From NCBI GenBank assembly GCA_016200135.1, contig JACQFI010000037.1:62001-126000 (forward strand): a stretch of DNA of 64,000 nt. The letters are read 5' to 3'. Made by a program: the position numbers and the translations under genes. The notes beneath the pieces were generated by a model, which made no database searches, was not told the DNA's origin, and saw nothing but the letters and a program-made list of their open reading frames with translations. Numbering within the stretch: the first letter of the stretch is position 1; each line of letters begins with the position of its first letter. The DNA comes from Planctomycetota bacterium. Its GTDB lineage: Bacteria > Planctomycetota > SZUA-567 > H5-PLA8. Below are positions 18,439 to 27,418 of the stretch, in pieces.

Positions 18439-18602
18439 GCGCGGCCTTTCCGCCCATGGAATACGACGGCGTGAAACCCGCGGCGGACGTGATAAAAGGT
18501 AGGGATGCACCCGTGCTCAAACGCGTCGCTCCGGCTCGCTAGGACCCCGTATCGCAGGCAATCGTATCGTATTATACCGCTGGCGCCTTAAGGGAGATAC
18601 GC

Positions 18603-19655
18603 ACGATCGCGACTTCCTTTCTGATTCTGCGCCCCGGCGCGCTGGGCGACGCCCTCCTTACCCTGCCCGCGCTGCACGCGTTGCGCTTCGCCCGAGCCCG
18701 CCGCATCGCCGTGCTGGGCAAGCCCGCCTCGTGGGATTTTCTGGCCACGCGCTACGGCAAAATCGAACTGAAGGTCCACGACGCGGGCAGCCCGGACTGG
18801 CTGGGCCTGTATGCGCCCAGAGCGCATCTGAGCGCCTCCGCCAAAGAGGTGCTGGCCGCGACCACACACGCCGTGGTCTATCTTGGTTCCGACCGCGGGG
18901 CCACCGTCGCCGCGTTGCGCACCGCCGGGGTGAAGCACGTTCTCGAGATCGACCCGCCAAGGCTGGGCGAGCGCGCGGATCATCCCCCCCTTAAGAAGGG
19001 GGGGATTACCGGCACCGAGCCCTGCCACGCGGCGCGGCGGCTGCTGGCCCTGCTTGAACCGTTCGTGGGCCGCGGCGCGCTTGAACGCGCGCTCGATCCG
19101 CACCTTTGGAAGCAGTCGCACGATCCGCTGATGACGGTCTCGGTGGACGAGACCCGCAGAGCGCTCGCGCGCTTGGGCCTCAACGAACCGCCCAAGGGGG
19201 GCTTCATCACCCTGCATCCCGGCAGCGGCGGCAAGAAGAAGTGCTGGCCCGCCGATCGCTTTGCAAAACTTGCCGCCGAGACCGCACGAAGTCTTGGAGC
19301 TGAACCGCTCGTCTTCTTCGGCCCAGCCGACGACGAGACCCGCTGCGCTTTCGATGCCGCGCTGCCTGCCGGAGTGCGAGTACATCGCGCCGAGAACCTG
19401 CCCCTTCGCGAAGTGGCCGCGCTGCTCTCCACCGCGCGCATCTTCGTCGGCAACGACGCGGGCATCACGCATCTCGCGGCGCGCTGCTGTCCAACGCTGG
19501 CGCTCTTCGGTCCCACCGACCCAAGGGTGTGGCGGCCGTTGGGTCTCTGTGTTGCGGTTCTCTGCTCGCCCACGGAATGCATGGCGGACCTGGAATTTGA
19601 GGTCGTGCGCGAAGCCTTTGAAGACGGCCTTCGCAGGTTTCCGCAATTCTGCTAA
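18603..19655 (+). CDS. glycosyltransferase family 9 (heptosyltransferase-like), non-canonical start
   Basis: The protein (about 350 residues) has the GT9 N-terminus FLILRPGALGDALLTLPAL, then FITLHPGSGGKKKCWP, FFGPADD and VGNDAGITHLAARCCPTLALFGPTDP near the C-terminus. GT9 enzymes move heptose or related sugars from nucleotide donors onto surface glycans. The frame is open from 18543 but holds no ATG, GTG or TTG until TTG 18681, which would delete the first strand and the RPGALGD loop. A TTAAGGGAG site (18588-18596) lies six bases before ACG 18603, the likeliest initiation point, as a non-AUG start or a sequence error. A perfect palindrome is inserted in frame at 18982-19006. Confidence 0.8.
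   Translation, partial: TIATSFLILRPGALGDALLTLPALHALRFARARRIAVLGKPASWDFLATRYGKIELKVHDAGSPDWLGLYAPRAHLSASAKEVLAATTHAVVYLGSDRGATVAALRTAGVKHVLEIDPPRLGERADHPPLKKGGITGTEPCHAARRLLALLEPFVGRGALERALDPHLWKQSHDPLMTVSVDETRRALARLGLNEPPKGGFITLHPGSGGKKKCWPADRFAKLAAETARSLGAEPLVFFGPADDETRCAFDAALPAGVRVHRAENLPLREVAALLSTARIFVGNDAGITHLAARCCPTLALFGPTDPRVWRPLGLCVAVLCSPTECMADLEFEVVREAFEDGLRRFPQFC
18982..19006. repeat. palindromic G/C-run element inside the GT9 gene
   Basis: ATCCCCCCCTT (18982-18992), AAG, AAGGGGGGGAT (18996-19006) form a perfect 11-base inverted repeat with a 3-base loop. It is translated in frame as HPPLKKGGI within a variable loop of the protein. Elements of this type are spread through many genomes as short palindromic repeats. 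Confidence 0.8.
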
Positions 19656-19667
19656 AAGAAGCCTCGC

Positions 19668-21449
19668 ATGCACCGTCTCCTTTATATGCGCCGAACTACG
19701 CTCATCGCTGCCGCGTTTGTACTGGGCTCGTGGACGGCGTCCGTTCAGGCCGAAGAGCCCGCCGCCGATCTCGACGCCCTGCTGGCCAAAGCCAAGTCCG
19801 ACGATGCCGCGCAGCGCCTCGTGGCCTACGACACCCTGCGCAAGGCGGGGCCGAACGCCGCGGCCAGGCTCGCGGTCGCGCTCGATCCGCTGCAGCGCAC
19901 GGCCATCGCTAACTTCACGCGGCTGATCAATACGTCGCAGGCCAAGGCGGAGGCCGCGAAGCAGACCGCTGCGTTGGACGCCGCGCGCAGGGCGTTGCTC
20001 GCGTTCGTCTTCGACGAGAAGAAGTACCCCGAGGAGTCCCACAACACCGAGGGCCAGCCCGAGGCGAACAAGCTGCTCGAGGCCATCGAGGCGGCGTGGG
20101 CCGCGCGCCGCGAAAAGGTGCTCACCGCCGCGCCGGACCTGGCCAAGACCTATGCGCGGGCGCAGGAACAGGCCGCGGTACTCGCGTCGCTCGCGCGCAC
20201 CCAGGCCGGCGGCCTCCCGCGCTGCTTCGAACTCAACGCGATCTTCGAGCGCGCCGTTGAACCGGAACGGCTCGCGGCCTGGCCGGCGCTCGGACAGATC
20301 CGCTTCGGCCGCTCGAACGCGAGCGCTGCCGAACGCGCCGTGCTGCTGCAAGTCAACCGTTACCGTGTGCTCATGGGCCTGCCCGTGCTGCGCTTCGACG
20401 ACCGGCTGCACCGGGCGGCCACGTGGTATGCCAAGGAATGCTTCGAGAAGAACCTGCGCACGCATTTCTGCGACACGCCGGGCAAGAAGAGTCCCGACGA
20501 CCGCGCCCTGGCCGAAGGACACAAGAAATGCGTCGGCGAAGCCATCGCCTTCAGCGGCACGCCTGTCGAAGACTGGCTGCACAGCGCCCCGCACCACCGC
20601 GTGCTGGCCGACAAGCAGTCCTCCGACGGCGCCGTCGCGATCTGCGCGAACGTTGCCGTGCTGATGACCGGCGCCGACGATCCGCCCACGAAACTGGACC
20701 CGTCCGCCGCCGCGACGGCCGCGGACAAGTTGCTCTGGGAAGACATGGCCCGCGCCGTGCTTCGCGAAGAAGGCGCGGCGCGTGCCCGCGGCCTCGAACG
20801 CCTCGCGCGGTACCTCACGGGCCTGGGTCAGAAGAAACCCGCCAATGAGGTCTGGCGCGAGCTCGTGCGGCTTGAGCCCGACCACGCGGAAGCCCGCGCC
20901 GCGCTGAGCGAATTCCAGGCCGACGGGCGCTGGACGAGCCCCGAGGAGAAGGCCCGCGCGGCCAAGCCCGGCTGGCCCAACAAGGTCAAGCTCTGGGCGG
21001 CGGCTCTGTTGGGGAAAGACGAACCTGCGCGGCGCAAGGCGCTGGCGGAGATCGCCGAAGCCGACGCGACGGAACTCACACCCGTAATTGTGGACTTGGC
21101 CGACCCGCAGAAGACGCAGGACCGCGAGACGCTCCGCGCGGCCATCTTCGCCGCGGTGCGCCTGGCACTTCCCGGCATGGAAGCGCGCGCGCTGGAACTC
21201 GCCAAGTCCGGCGAAGCAAAGGACCGGTGGTTCGCCGCGGAGATCCTGGAAGCGTGCGGCGGACCGGCGGCCATCGATCTCTTCGTGGAGACCCTGCAGA
21301 CCCAGCTCTCGGAGGACGCGTTCATCCGCGCTGTCGAGACCGTCACCGGGCATCGCACGCGCATGCACTTCGGCGACGACCAGCCCGCGCGCGAGGTGAA
21401 AGCCAAGGCCCTCAAGGACTGGTGGGCGGCTGCAAAGAAGAGTTACTGA
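19668..21449 (+). CDS. secreted CAP/SCP-domain protein
   Basis: The 593-residue protein has a signal peptide (TTLIAAAFVLGSWTASVQA). A CAP (SCP/PR1-like) domain spans about residues 225-345, with VNRYRVLMGLPVLRFDDRL, AATWYAKECFEKN, a CVGEAIAF variant of the GENIA motif, DWLHSAPHHRVL, and ending VAICANVAVL. The flanks are helical: an N-terminal helical region and a C-terminal TPR/HEAT-like part (ARGLERLARYLTGLGQK, EARAALSEFQADGRW). CAP domains bind lipids or act on peptides, and no activity can be inferred here. It lies 12 bases downstream of the GT9 gene and is probably co-transcribed. Confidence 0.8.
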   Translation: MHRLLYMRRTTLIAAAFVLGSWTASVQAEEPAADLDALLAKAKSDDAAQRLVAYDTLRKAGPNAAARLAVALDPLQRTAIANFTRLINTSQAKAEAAKQTAALDAARRALLAFVFDEKKYPEESHNTEGQPEANKLLEAIEAAWAARREKVLTAAPDLAKTYARAQEQAAVLASLARTQAGGLPRCFELNAIFERAVEPERLAAWPALGQIRFGRSNASAAERAVLLQVNRYRVLMGLPVLRFDDRLHRAATWYAKECFEKNLRTHFCDTPGKKSPDDRALAEGHKKCVGEAIAFSGTPVEDWLHSAPHHRVLADKQSSDGAVAICANVAVLMTGADDPPTKLDPSAAATAADKLLWEDMARAVLREEGAARARGLERLARYLTGLGQKKPANEVWRELVRLEPDHAEARAALSEFQADGRWTSPEEKARAAKPGWPNKVKLWAAALLGKDEPARRKALAEIAEADATELTPVIVDLADPQKTQDRETLRAAIFAAVRLALPGMEARALELAKSGEAKDRWFAAEILEACGGPAAIDLFVETLQTQLSEDAFIRAVETVTGHRTRMHFGDDQPAREVKAKALKDWWAAAKKSY

Positions 21450-21465
21450 GCGACCGCGAACCCGT

Positions 21466-22581
21466 TCACGCCCGCTGCGATCTGCGGTACGCCCGCGGCG
21501 TCAATCCCACCCTCCGCTTGAACGTCCGGTAGAAGTGTTCCAGCGTCGGGAATCCGCTCGCGCGCGCGATCTCGAGAATGCCCGCGCCGCTCTCCGCGAG
21601 CCGCTTCTGCGCGCAGGCCACGCGCAAGCTTTGCAGGTGTTCCGTGAGCGTTCGGCCGGTCTCGCGGCGAAAGAGCCGCGACAGGTGAGGCGCACTGGTA
21701 TGCACCGCTGCGGCGATCTCCGCCAGGCCCACCGGTTCCGCGAAGTGCGCGCGCATGACCTCCAGGGCCTTCCGCACCGGTTCCGAGAGCGCCGCGCGGC
21801 GCGCGACGGTCTCCAAGTGCTCGAGACGCCGCTGCGCCAGCATCGGCACCAGCGTCGCGACGAGCTCGGGGAAGCGCGCGGCCCAGTCCGTCACGGCGAA
21901 CGTCGCATAGAGCTCCTGAATCGCCAGCGCGAAGGGATAGTCGAGGCCGAAGCCCTCGCTCAGGTCCCGCGTCAGCAGCGCCAGGAACTCGACCAGCTTG
22001 CGCCGGATCGTATTGAGCTGCCGATAGTGGCGCACGAGCACGATCTGGCACCAGTGCTTTAATTTTGAGCGCCACTCCCGAGCAGCACCGCGCACGGCTT
22101 GCTCGGCCTCCAAACGCGCGCCAACTTCATCCTCGAATGCAAGCGGTCCGAGACGCTGCGCCAGCGGCGCAAGTTGCCGGGAACGGAGCGAGACGATGGC
22201 CGATTGAATCGCCGCGACCAGCGCGGCGGGCTGCTTTACCGCATGGCGTTCGCCAAAGAGGACGCGGCGCCCTCGCAGCAGACGCTCGGCGCGGTCCGCG
22301 CCGCCGCTAAGAAGGAGATAGCCCATCGCGGGGTGGATGCGCAGCAGGCAGGCGCTGCGCAGCTTGGAACGTTGAAGGTCCGCGTGCGCTTTCCCACTCA
22401 GATAGAGGGCCAGCACCTGGCACGGCACGCGTACGCCGCGCGAGCGCAGGTACGCGCGCAGCCTGCCCGCGCGCGGACGCGGGCCGCCGTGGATCGCATG
22501 GTAGAGTTCCCGCTCGGCCGGCAGGAGATCAAAATAAGTCATAAATAAGTCAAACTCATCCAAGATATCGATGCTATCCAT
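21466..22581 (-). CDS. AraC-family transcriptional regulator 1
   Basis: The 371-residue protein ends with a double helix-turn-helix AraC domain (PVGLAEIAAAVHTSAPHLSR, TLTEHLQSLRVACAQKRLAE, ILEIARASGFPTLEHFYRTF). Its N-terminal ~250 residues are helical and do not look like a cupin sensor. It is divergent from the PhyH gene at 22659 across 77 bases, so it probably controls that gene and itself. The start is uncertain: ATG 22581 is used, TTG 22599 and ATG 22542 are alternatives, and none has a strong ribosome-binding site. Confidence 0.85.
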   Translation of the reverse strand: MDSIDILDEFDLFMTYFDLLPAERELYHAIHGGPRPRAGRLRAYLRSRGVRVPCQVLALYLSGKAHADLQRSKLRSACLLRIHPAMGYLLLSGGADRAERLLRGRRVLFGERHAVKQPAALVAAIQSAIVSLRSRQLAPLAQRLGPLAFEDEVGARLEAEQAVRGAAREWRSKLKHWCQIVLVRHYRQLNTIRRKLVEFLALLTRDLSEGFGLDYPFALAIQELYATFAVTDWAARFPELVATLVPMLAQRRLEHLETVARRAALSEPVRKALEVMRAHFAEPVGLAEIAAAVHTSAPHLSRLFRRETGRTLTEHLQSLRVACAQKRLAESGAGILEIARASGFPTLEHFYRTFKRRVGLTPRAYRRSQRA

Positions 22582-22658
22582 GACGTACTTTAAGCGCAAC
22601 GCCCGCGGCGGGAAAGGCCCGGTTCGCGGCGCGCCCCTTACCCGGAGGCCCGGATTCC

Positions 22659-23528
22659 ATGAACGCCACGACGCTTCATAGGCCCAAAGAACTTGCCCGC
22701 TCCGCGAGCGACTTTTCGGCGCCCGCTATGGACGATGCCCGTTACGCTCCGCATCACCGCGAACTGAAGCACGGCCTAACCGCCGCGCAGCTCACAGAGT
22801 TCCAGGCAAAAGGTTTTCTGCTGCTTCGAGGCGTGTTCAGCCGCGACGAGGCTTCGGCGTGGGACCGCGCCTGCAACGAAGTCCTCAAGCGGCGCGACCT
22901 GATCCACCCCGACAATCTGCGCTTCGAACTTCATCAGGACAAGCAGACCGGCGCGCAAGCCGTCTGGAAGATCGACCCGTTCCTCGATATCGAGATCACG
23001 CTCGGCGCGCTCACCCGCGACCGGCGCATCCTCGACCCGCTCTGCTCGATCTACGCCGGCCGCGAACCGCGCATCTTCAAGGACAAGCTGATCTACAAGC
23101 CGCCCGGCGGGCACGGCAACGGCCTGCATCAGGACTACAACTGGTGGCAGGGCTTTCCCACCAGCCTGATCAGCGTGCTCGTGGCCATCGATCCCGCGAC
23201 AAAGGAGAACGGCTGCACCGAACTCTTCCCTGGCTACCAGAAGGGCCTGTTCACCAAGCCTGGCGCGTTCGGCGACCTCAAAGAGGATCGGGTGGACCTC
23301 GGCCAAGTGGAATACATGGAGACGCAGCCCGGCGACATCGTGCTCTTCCACTGCTTCGCGCCGCACCGCGCCGGACCCAACGCTTCCGCGCAGTGGCGCC
23401 GCCAGATCTTCCTCACCTACAACGACAGCGCCGCCGGCGAGCACTATCAGGCCCACCGCGACCATTACCTCTGGTACGTCACGCGCAGCCGTAAGGCCGA
23501 AGAGAAGGCGCGCAAGTTCTTCCTGTAA
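22659..23528 (+). CDS. phytanoyl-CoA dioxygenase (PhyH)-family protein
   Basis: The 289-residue protein is an iron(II)/2-oxoglutarate dioxygenase-like protein. It has the HxD metal site at residues 157-159 (LHQDYNWW), the distal FAPHRAGPN segment with the second His and the 2-oxoglutarate-binding Arg, and the PhyH strand GDIVLFHCFAPH. Members hydroxylate small carbon chains or sugars; the substrate is unknown. It opens the carbohydrate locus, divergent from AraC regulator 1, and is closed by a strong terminator. The ATG at 22659 follows CCGGAGGCCCGG. Confidence 0.85.
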   Translation: MNATTLHRPKELARSASDFSAPAMDDARYAPHHRELKHGLTAAQLTEFQAKGFLLLRGVFSRDEASAWDRACNEVLKRRDLIHPDNLRFELHQDKQTGAQAVWKIDPFLDIEITLGALTRDRRILDPLCSIYAGREPRIFKDKLIYKPPGGHGNGLHQDYNWWQGFPTSLISVLVAIDPATKENGCTELFPGYQKGLFTKPGAFGDLKEDRVDLGQVEYMETQPGDIVLFHCFAPHRAGPNASAQWRRQIFLTYNDSAAGEHYQAHRDHYLWYVTRSRKAEEKARKFFL

Positions 23529-23548
23529 TCTGCGGGGCCGCTTGGCTC

Positions 23549-23581
23549 AAAGGCGGACCTTTCGGGTCCGCCTTTTTGTTT
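23549..23581 (+). terminator. rho-independent terminator after PhyH gene
   Basis: AAAGGCGGACC (23549-23559), a TTTC loop, then GGGTCCGCCTTTTT (23564-23577) and TGTTTT make a textbook terminator 20 bases after the stop codon. It separates the PhyH gene from the isomerase gene. Confidence 0.9.
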
Positions 23582-23687
23582 TCGGAGCCGCTTTCGACGA
23601 CCCGCGGATTCACCTGAAACCCACGGGCCTTTTGGTAGGCTGAAATTCGACTCATGCGATTTTAGCCAACCCCAAAAGGAGCGCCTC

Positions 23688-24464
23688 ATGCCGAGCCAGA
23701 TCGCCTGCCAGCTCTACACCCTGCGCGACTTCACCAAGACGCCCAAGGACATCGCCGCGACCTTCGTCAAAGTGAAGAAGATCGGCTACGACGCCGTCCA
23801 AGGTTCGGCGCTGGGTCCGATCCCCGTCAAGGAGCTGCGCAAGATTCTCGACGGCGAGGGCCTCGCCATGGCCGCGACGCATTCCTCCTGGGAGCAGATG
23901 CGCGACAGACCGCAGGAGTGCATCGACGAGCACGTGATCCTGGGCTGCCGGCACACCGCGATCGGCGGGCTGCCCAAGGAGTACCGCACCGCCGATGGCT
24001 ACGCGCGCTTCGCCAAGGAAGCCTCCGGCGTCGCCAAGACGCTCAAGGAAAAGGGGCAGCTCACGTGGAGCTACCACAACCACAGCTTCGAGTTCGAGCG
24101 CTTCAACGGCAAAGCGGCGCTGGAGATCCTGGCCGCCGAGAGCGATCCCAAGCATTTCAATCTGGAGATCGACACCTACTGGGTCACGCACGGCGGCGGC
24201 GACCCGGCCGCGTGGATCCGCCGCGCCAAGGGCCGTATTCCGTTGGTCCACTTCAAGGACATGGTCATCCGCAACGGCGAGAAGGGCGTCGAACAACTCT
24301 ATGGCGAGGTCGGCGAGGGCAACTTGAACTGGCCGGAGATTCTCAAAGCCTGCAAGGACTCCGGGGTGCAGTGGTACATCCCCGAACAGGACACCTGCCA
24401 GCGGGACCCGTTCGACAGCATCGGCATCAGCCTGCGCAATATGAAGGGCTGGGGACTGGTCTAG
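23688..24464 (+). CDS. sugar phosphate isomerase/epimerase-like TIM-barrel protein
   Basis: The 258-residue protein is of the xylose-isomerase-like TIM-barrel family (AP endonuclease-2/sugar isomerase type): YTLRDFTKTPKDIAATF, WSYHNHSFEFERF, EIDTYWVTHGGGD, LVHFKDMVI, WYIPEQDTC. The metal-site Glu and His residues are present in these strands. Such proteins isomerise or epimerise keto-sugars or inositols. AAAAGGAG lies 6 bases before ATG 23688. It stands between two secreted carbohydrate-active genes, which supports a sugar-catabolic role; the exact sugar is unknown. Confidence 0.85.
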   Translation: MPSQIACQLYTLRDFTKTPKDIAATFVKVKKIGYDAVQGSALGPIPVKELRKILDGEGLAMAATHSSWEQMRDRPQECIDEHVILGCRHTAIGGLPKEYRTADGYARFAKEASGVAKTLKEKGQLTWSYHNHSFEFERFNGKAALEILAAESDPKHFNLEIDTYWVTHGGGDPAAWIRRAKGRIPLVHFKDMVIRNGEKGVEQLYGEVGEGNLNWPEILKACKDSGVQWYIPEQDTCQRDPFDSIGISLRNMKGWGLV

Positions 24465-24540
24465 ACGACCACCCTCTGGAATTTTCATTCCATGGCTGGA
24501 TTGTGTGCCCATTCCTGCGCCTCAAGTGTATTGCATTAAG

Positions 24541-24551
24541 TGATTAAATCA
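24541..24551. promoter_or_regulatory. palindrome TGATTAAATCA upstream of the secreted hydrolase genes
   Basis: An AT-rich patch in the 131-base gap before 24596 contains TGATTAAATCA, a perfect 5-base inverted repeat around one central base. It could be an operator for one of the AraC regulators. TTGCAT (24531-24536) and CATATC (24550-24555) lie beside it, but their spacing of 13 is too short for a standard promoter. Confidence 0.3.
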
Positions 24552-24595
24552 TATCTTTCGGACGCTGTTGCCGCATTGTTCAAGGGGGATGCTCG

Positions 24596-27403
24596 ATGCG
24601 CATTTTAGGATGGGCCTTCCTGGCGACGTTCCTCGCCTGCCTGAACCTTCAGGCGCTCAAAGCCGAGGACAGCAAGCTCCTGATCGACTTTGAAGAAGAC
24701 GCGGACATCGCCCGACAGTGGCAGTTGCGCGACCAGAATGAGTATTTCAAGGCCGAGAAGGCGTACTTCAAACCGGTGCTGAGCGACCAGCACGTCACGC
24801 AGGGCAAGAAGTGCCTGAAGGCCGCGGTCAACGAGTACATGTTCTGGAACAACCCCGCGCCCGACTGGTCTGGCTACGACGCGCTGGAGATCGATATCTT
24901 CCTGGAAGGCAACGATCCCGTCGGCGGCACGCTGCTGATCGCGGACAAGGACTTCCAGAAAAAGCCGAACTACTGGAACCGGCACAACGGCACGTTCAAC
25001 CTCAAGCCGGGCGCGAACACTGTCTCGATCCCGGTCAACGGGCTCTTCCGCGGCGAGGCCGGGAGCCGCGGCAACGACCTGAAGACCAACATCAATCCCA
25101 AAGAAATCATCCGCTTCGACATGGGCTTCAACAGCAAGGAGAAGACCGCGGCGCTCTACATCGACAACATGCGCCTGGTCAAGGAAGCCCCGCCCGAAGG
25201 GATTCTCGCGTTCGATTTCGGCCCCGAGAGCCAGACCGTCTTCCCCGGCTTCACGCCGGTCTCGTGGAAAACGGTCTACGGCAAGGATGGCCAGAAGTTC
25301 GGCGTCGGCCCGCGCGCCGGCTGGGGCCAGAGCCTCGCGCGCGACGACACCTTCCCCACGCGCCTGTACCAGGACTTCGTGGAGATGGGCACCGATCAGG
25401 ACATGCATCAGTTCACCGTCGAGGTCCCCAACGGCAAGTACCAGGTCTGGGTCGTTTTCGACGACTGCGGCTACTGGGGCGGCGAAGAGGCCCAGCACAA
25501 GCGCCGTGCCATCACCGCCAACGGCAAGGAAGCCTGGGTGGACGACCGCGGCGAGGCCGGCCCCACGGACTACCTCTATCGCTTCGAGAACGTCGAACCA
25601 AAGCCCGGCGACAGCATGTGGGAACTCTACGCCAAGGGCATCTTCAAGCCCGCGCGCTTCGAGGCCGACGTGGCCGACGGCAAGCTGCTGCTCGACTTCA
25701 AGGCCGACCACGGCTGGTCCTGCAAGGTCGCCGCGGTGATCGTCTATCCCGACGCGAAGAAGGCCGAAGGCGAGAAATGGGTGGCCAACGTCGAGGAACG
25801 CAACCGCAAGGAGTTCGAGTCGCGCGCGGCCTTCATGGGCCCCAAGCCGAAGGACCTGAAGATTCCCGACGACGCCAAGGCCAAGGGCTATTGGCTCGGG
25901 TTCCCGGCGCTTGAACAGGAAGTGCAGCTCGTGGATGAACCGGGCAAGCCCGAAGGCAAGTTGCAACGCGCCGCCGCGAAAGGCCAGCGCCTCTCGTTCA
26001 CCTTTGCGGTCCGCCCCCTCAAGGACCTCGGCGAGGTGAAGCTCACGGCCACCGACCTGAATGGCCCCGGCGGTACGATCTCTGCGGCGAATGTGGACCT
26101 ACGCTTCGTCCAGCACGCGACCAAGCGCAGCTTCAACGATATCGCCTTCCAGATCCTGCCCGAGAGCCTGCGCAAGTTCGAGGGCTCGGGCCTGAAACTC
26201 GGCAAGAACTTCACCCGGCAGTTCTGGATCACCGTCGCCGTGCCCGCCGACGCCAAGCCTGGAACGTACTCGGGCGGAATCTCGCTCAGCGCCGGCGACG
26301 CGAAGATCGCGCTGCCGCTCTCGGTCGACGTCATGGACCTCGCGCTCGACGAGCCGGATTTCGTCTTCGGCTTCTTCGGGCTTACCCGTGACAAGAACGG
26401 GTACCTGAGCGTGCTTAAGCTCCTCAAAGAGAACGGCATGAACGCGGTCTCGGGCGGGCCGAACATTCCCTTCAAGGGCTTCGACGCGAACGGCAAACCC
26501 GAGCTCGACTTCGCCGCGTGCGACGCGTTCTTCAAGGAAGTGAAGGAGGCGGGATTCACCAAGGAAGTTCACTGCTACGGCGGGCCCGCCATGGTCGAGG
26601 GCCTGCACGACGGCTACCACATCGGCGAGACCGGCAAGAAGTGGGCAGCGCAGCTCGGCAAGCCCTTCCCCGAAGTGCTCAAGCTCGTCTGGGGCGCGGT
26701 GAAGGAACACGCGGAGAAGGAAGGCTGGCCGCCCGTCGCCTACGGCATGACCGACGAGCCGCGCGTGATCGAGGACGCGCAGTTACAGTTGGAACTCCAC
26801 AAGGCCTACCGCGAGGCCGTGCCGTTCGTGAAGACCGGCGGCTATTACTCGGTTCCGTGGGGCAGCGAGCCGCTGGATAAGGCCATCCAGGAGATCTTCA
26901 AGACGTTCGTCTGGTCCGGCCTGAACGCGCACTCGCAGACCGACCTGGACAAGGGCAAGGAATTCGGCCGCGAGATCTACATCTACAACCAGGGCATCAG
27001 CCGCTACAGCTTCGGCGCGTACCAGTGGGCCGAGATGCGCAAGGGCGTGAAAGGCCGCATGCAGTGGCATCTGCTCGCGCTGCACGGCTACCAGTTCTTC
27101 GACCTCGACGGCCGCGAGCCCGACACGGCCATGATCAACCTCGGCAAGCACGAGGTCATCCCCACGATCCACCTGGCGCGCTGCCGCGAAGGCGCCGACG
27201 ACTTCCGCTGGGCGGTGACCCTTTCGAACCTGGCCCAGAAGAAGAAGGATGCGCCCGAAGCCAAGGCCGCGCTGGCCTTCCTCGAAGACGTGAACAAGAA
27301 GATCGGCGTCGGGCAGAACCAGCGGCCCGAGGGCCTGCTGGACGACGAGGCTTTCCGCAACGCCTGCATCGAGCACGTCAAGAAGCTGCTCGTCGCAAAA
27401 TAG
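24596..27403 (+). CDS. secreted DUF4091-like carbohydrate-active protein
   Basis: The 935-residue protein has a signal peptide (RILGWAFLATFLACLNLQALKAE). An N-terminal CBM-like jelly roll (residues ~25-200, ending TAALYIDNMRLVKE) is followed by a second galactose-binding/malectin-like domain (~205-400, with FGPESQTVFPGF and YWGGEEAQHKRRAI). A strand-rich linker (VRPLKDLGEVKLTATDLNG) leads to a C-terminal TIM-barrel region (~560-920) that contains GYQFFDLDGREPD and REGADDFRWAVTLS, as in DUF4091-type glycoside hydrolase-like proteins of Planctomycetes. AAGGGGG lies 7 bases before ATG 24596. Export and polysaccharide breakdown are likely; the bond cleaved is not known. Confidence 0.75.
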   Translation: MRILGWAFLATFLACLNLQALKAEDSKLLIDFEEDADIARQWQLRDQNEYFKAEKAYFKPVLSDQHVTQGKKCLKAAVNEYMFWNNPAPDWSGYDALEIDIFLEGNDPVGGTLLIADKDFQKKPNYWNRHNGTFNLKPGANTVSIPVNGLFRGEAGSRGNDLKTNINPKEIIRFDMGFNSKEKTAALYIDNMRLVKEAPPEGILAFDFGPESQTVFPGFTPVSWKTVYGKDGQKFGVGPRAGWGQSLARDDTFPTRLYQDFVEMGTDQDMHQFTVEVPNGKYQVWVVFDDCGYWGGEEAQHKRRAITANGKEAWVDDRGEAGPTDYLYRFENVEPKPGDSMWELYAKGIFKPARFEADVADGKLLLDFKADHGWSCKVAAVIVYPDAKKAEGEKWVANVEERNRKEFESRAAFMGPKPKDLKIPDDAKAKGYWLGFPALEQEVQLVDEPGKPEGKLQRAAAKGQRLSFTFAVRPLKDLGEVKLTATDLNGPGGTISAANVDLRFVQHATKRSFNDIAFQILPESLRKFEGSGLKLGKNFTRQFWITVAVPADAKPGTYSGGISLSAGDAKIALPLSVDVMDLALDEPDFVFGFFGLTRDKNGYLSVLKLLKENGMNAVSGGPNIPFKGFDANGKPELDFAACDAFFKEVKEAGFTKEVHCYGGPAMVEGLHDGYHIGETGKKWAAQLGKPFPEVLKLVWGAVKEHAEKEGWPPVAYGMTDEPRVIEDAQLQLELHKAYREAVPFVKTGGYYSVPWGSEPLDKAIQEIFKTFVWSGLNAHSQTDLDKGKEFGREIYIYNQGISRYSFGAYQWAEMRKGVKGRMQWHLLALHGYQFFDLDGREPDTAMINLGKHEVIPTIHLARCREGADDFRWAVTLSNLAQKKKDAPEAKAALAFLEDVNKKIGVGQNQRPEGLLDDEAFRNACIEHVKKLLVAK

Positions 27404-27418
27404 AACGGAGAAGCGCTC

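Noticed and set aside
18588..21368. Long open frame on the minus strand (about 926 codons)
   Set aside because: It runs antisense to the GT9 and CAP genes, shows no family motifs, and is explained by high GC at third positions of the plus-strand genes.
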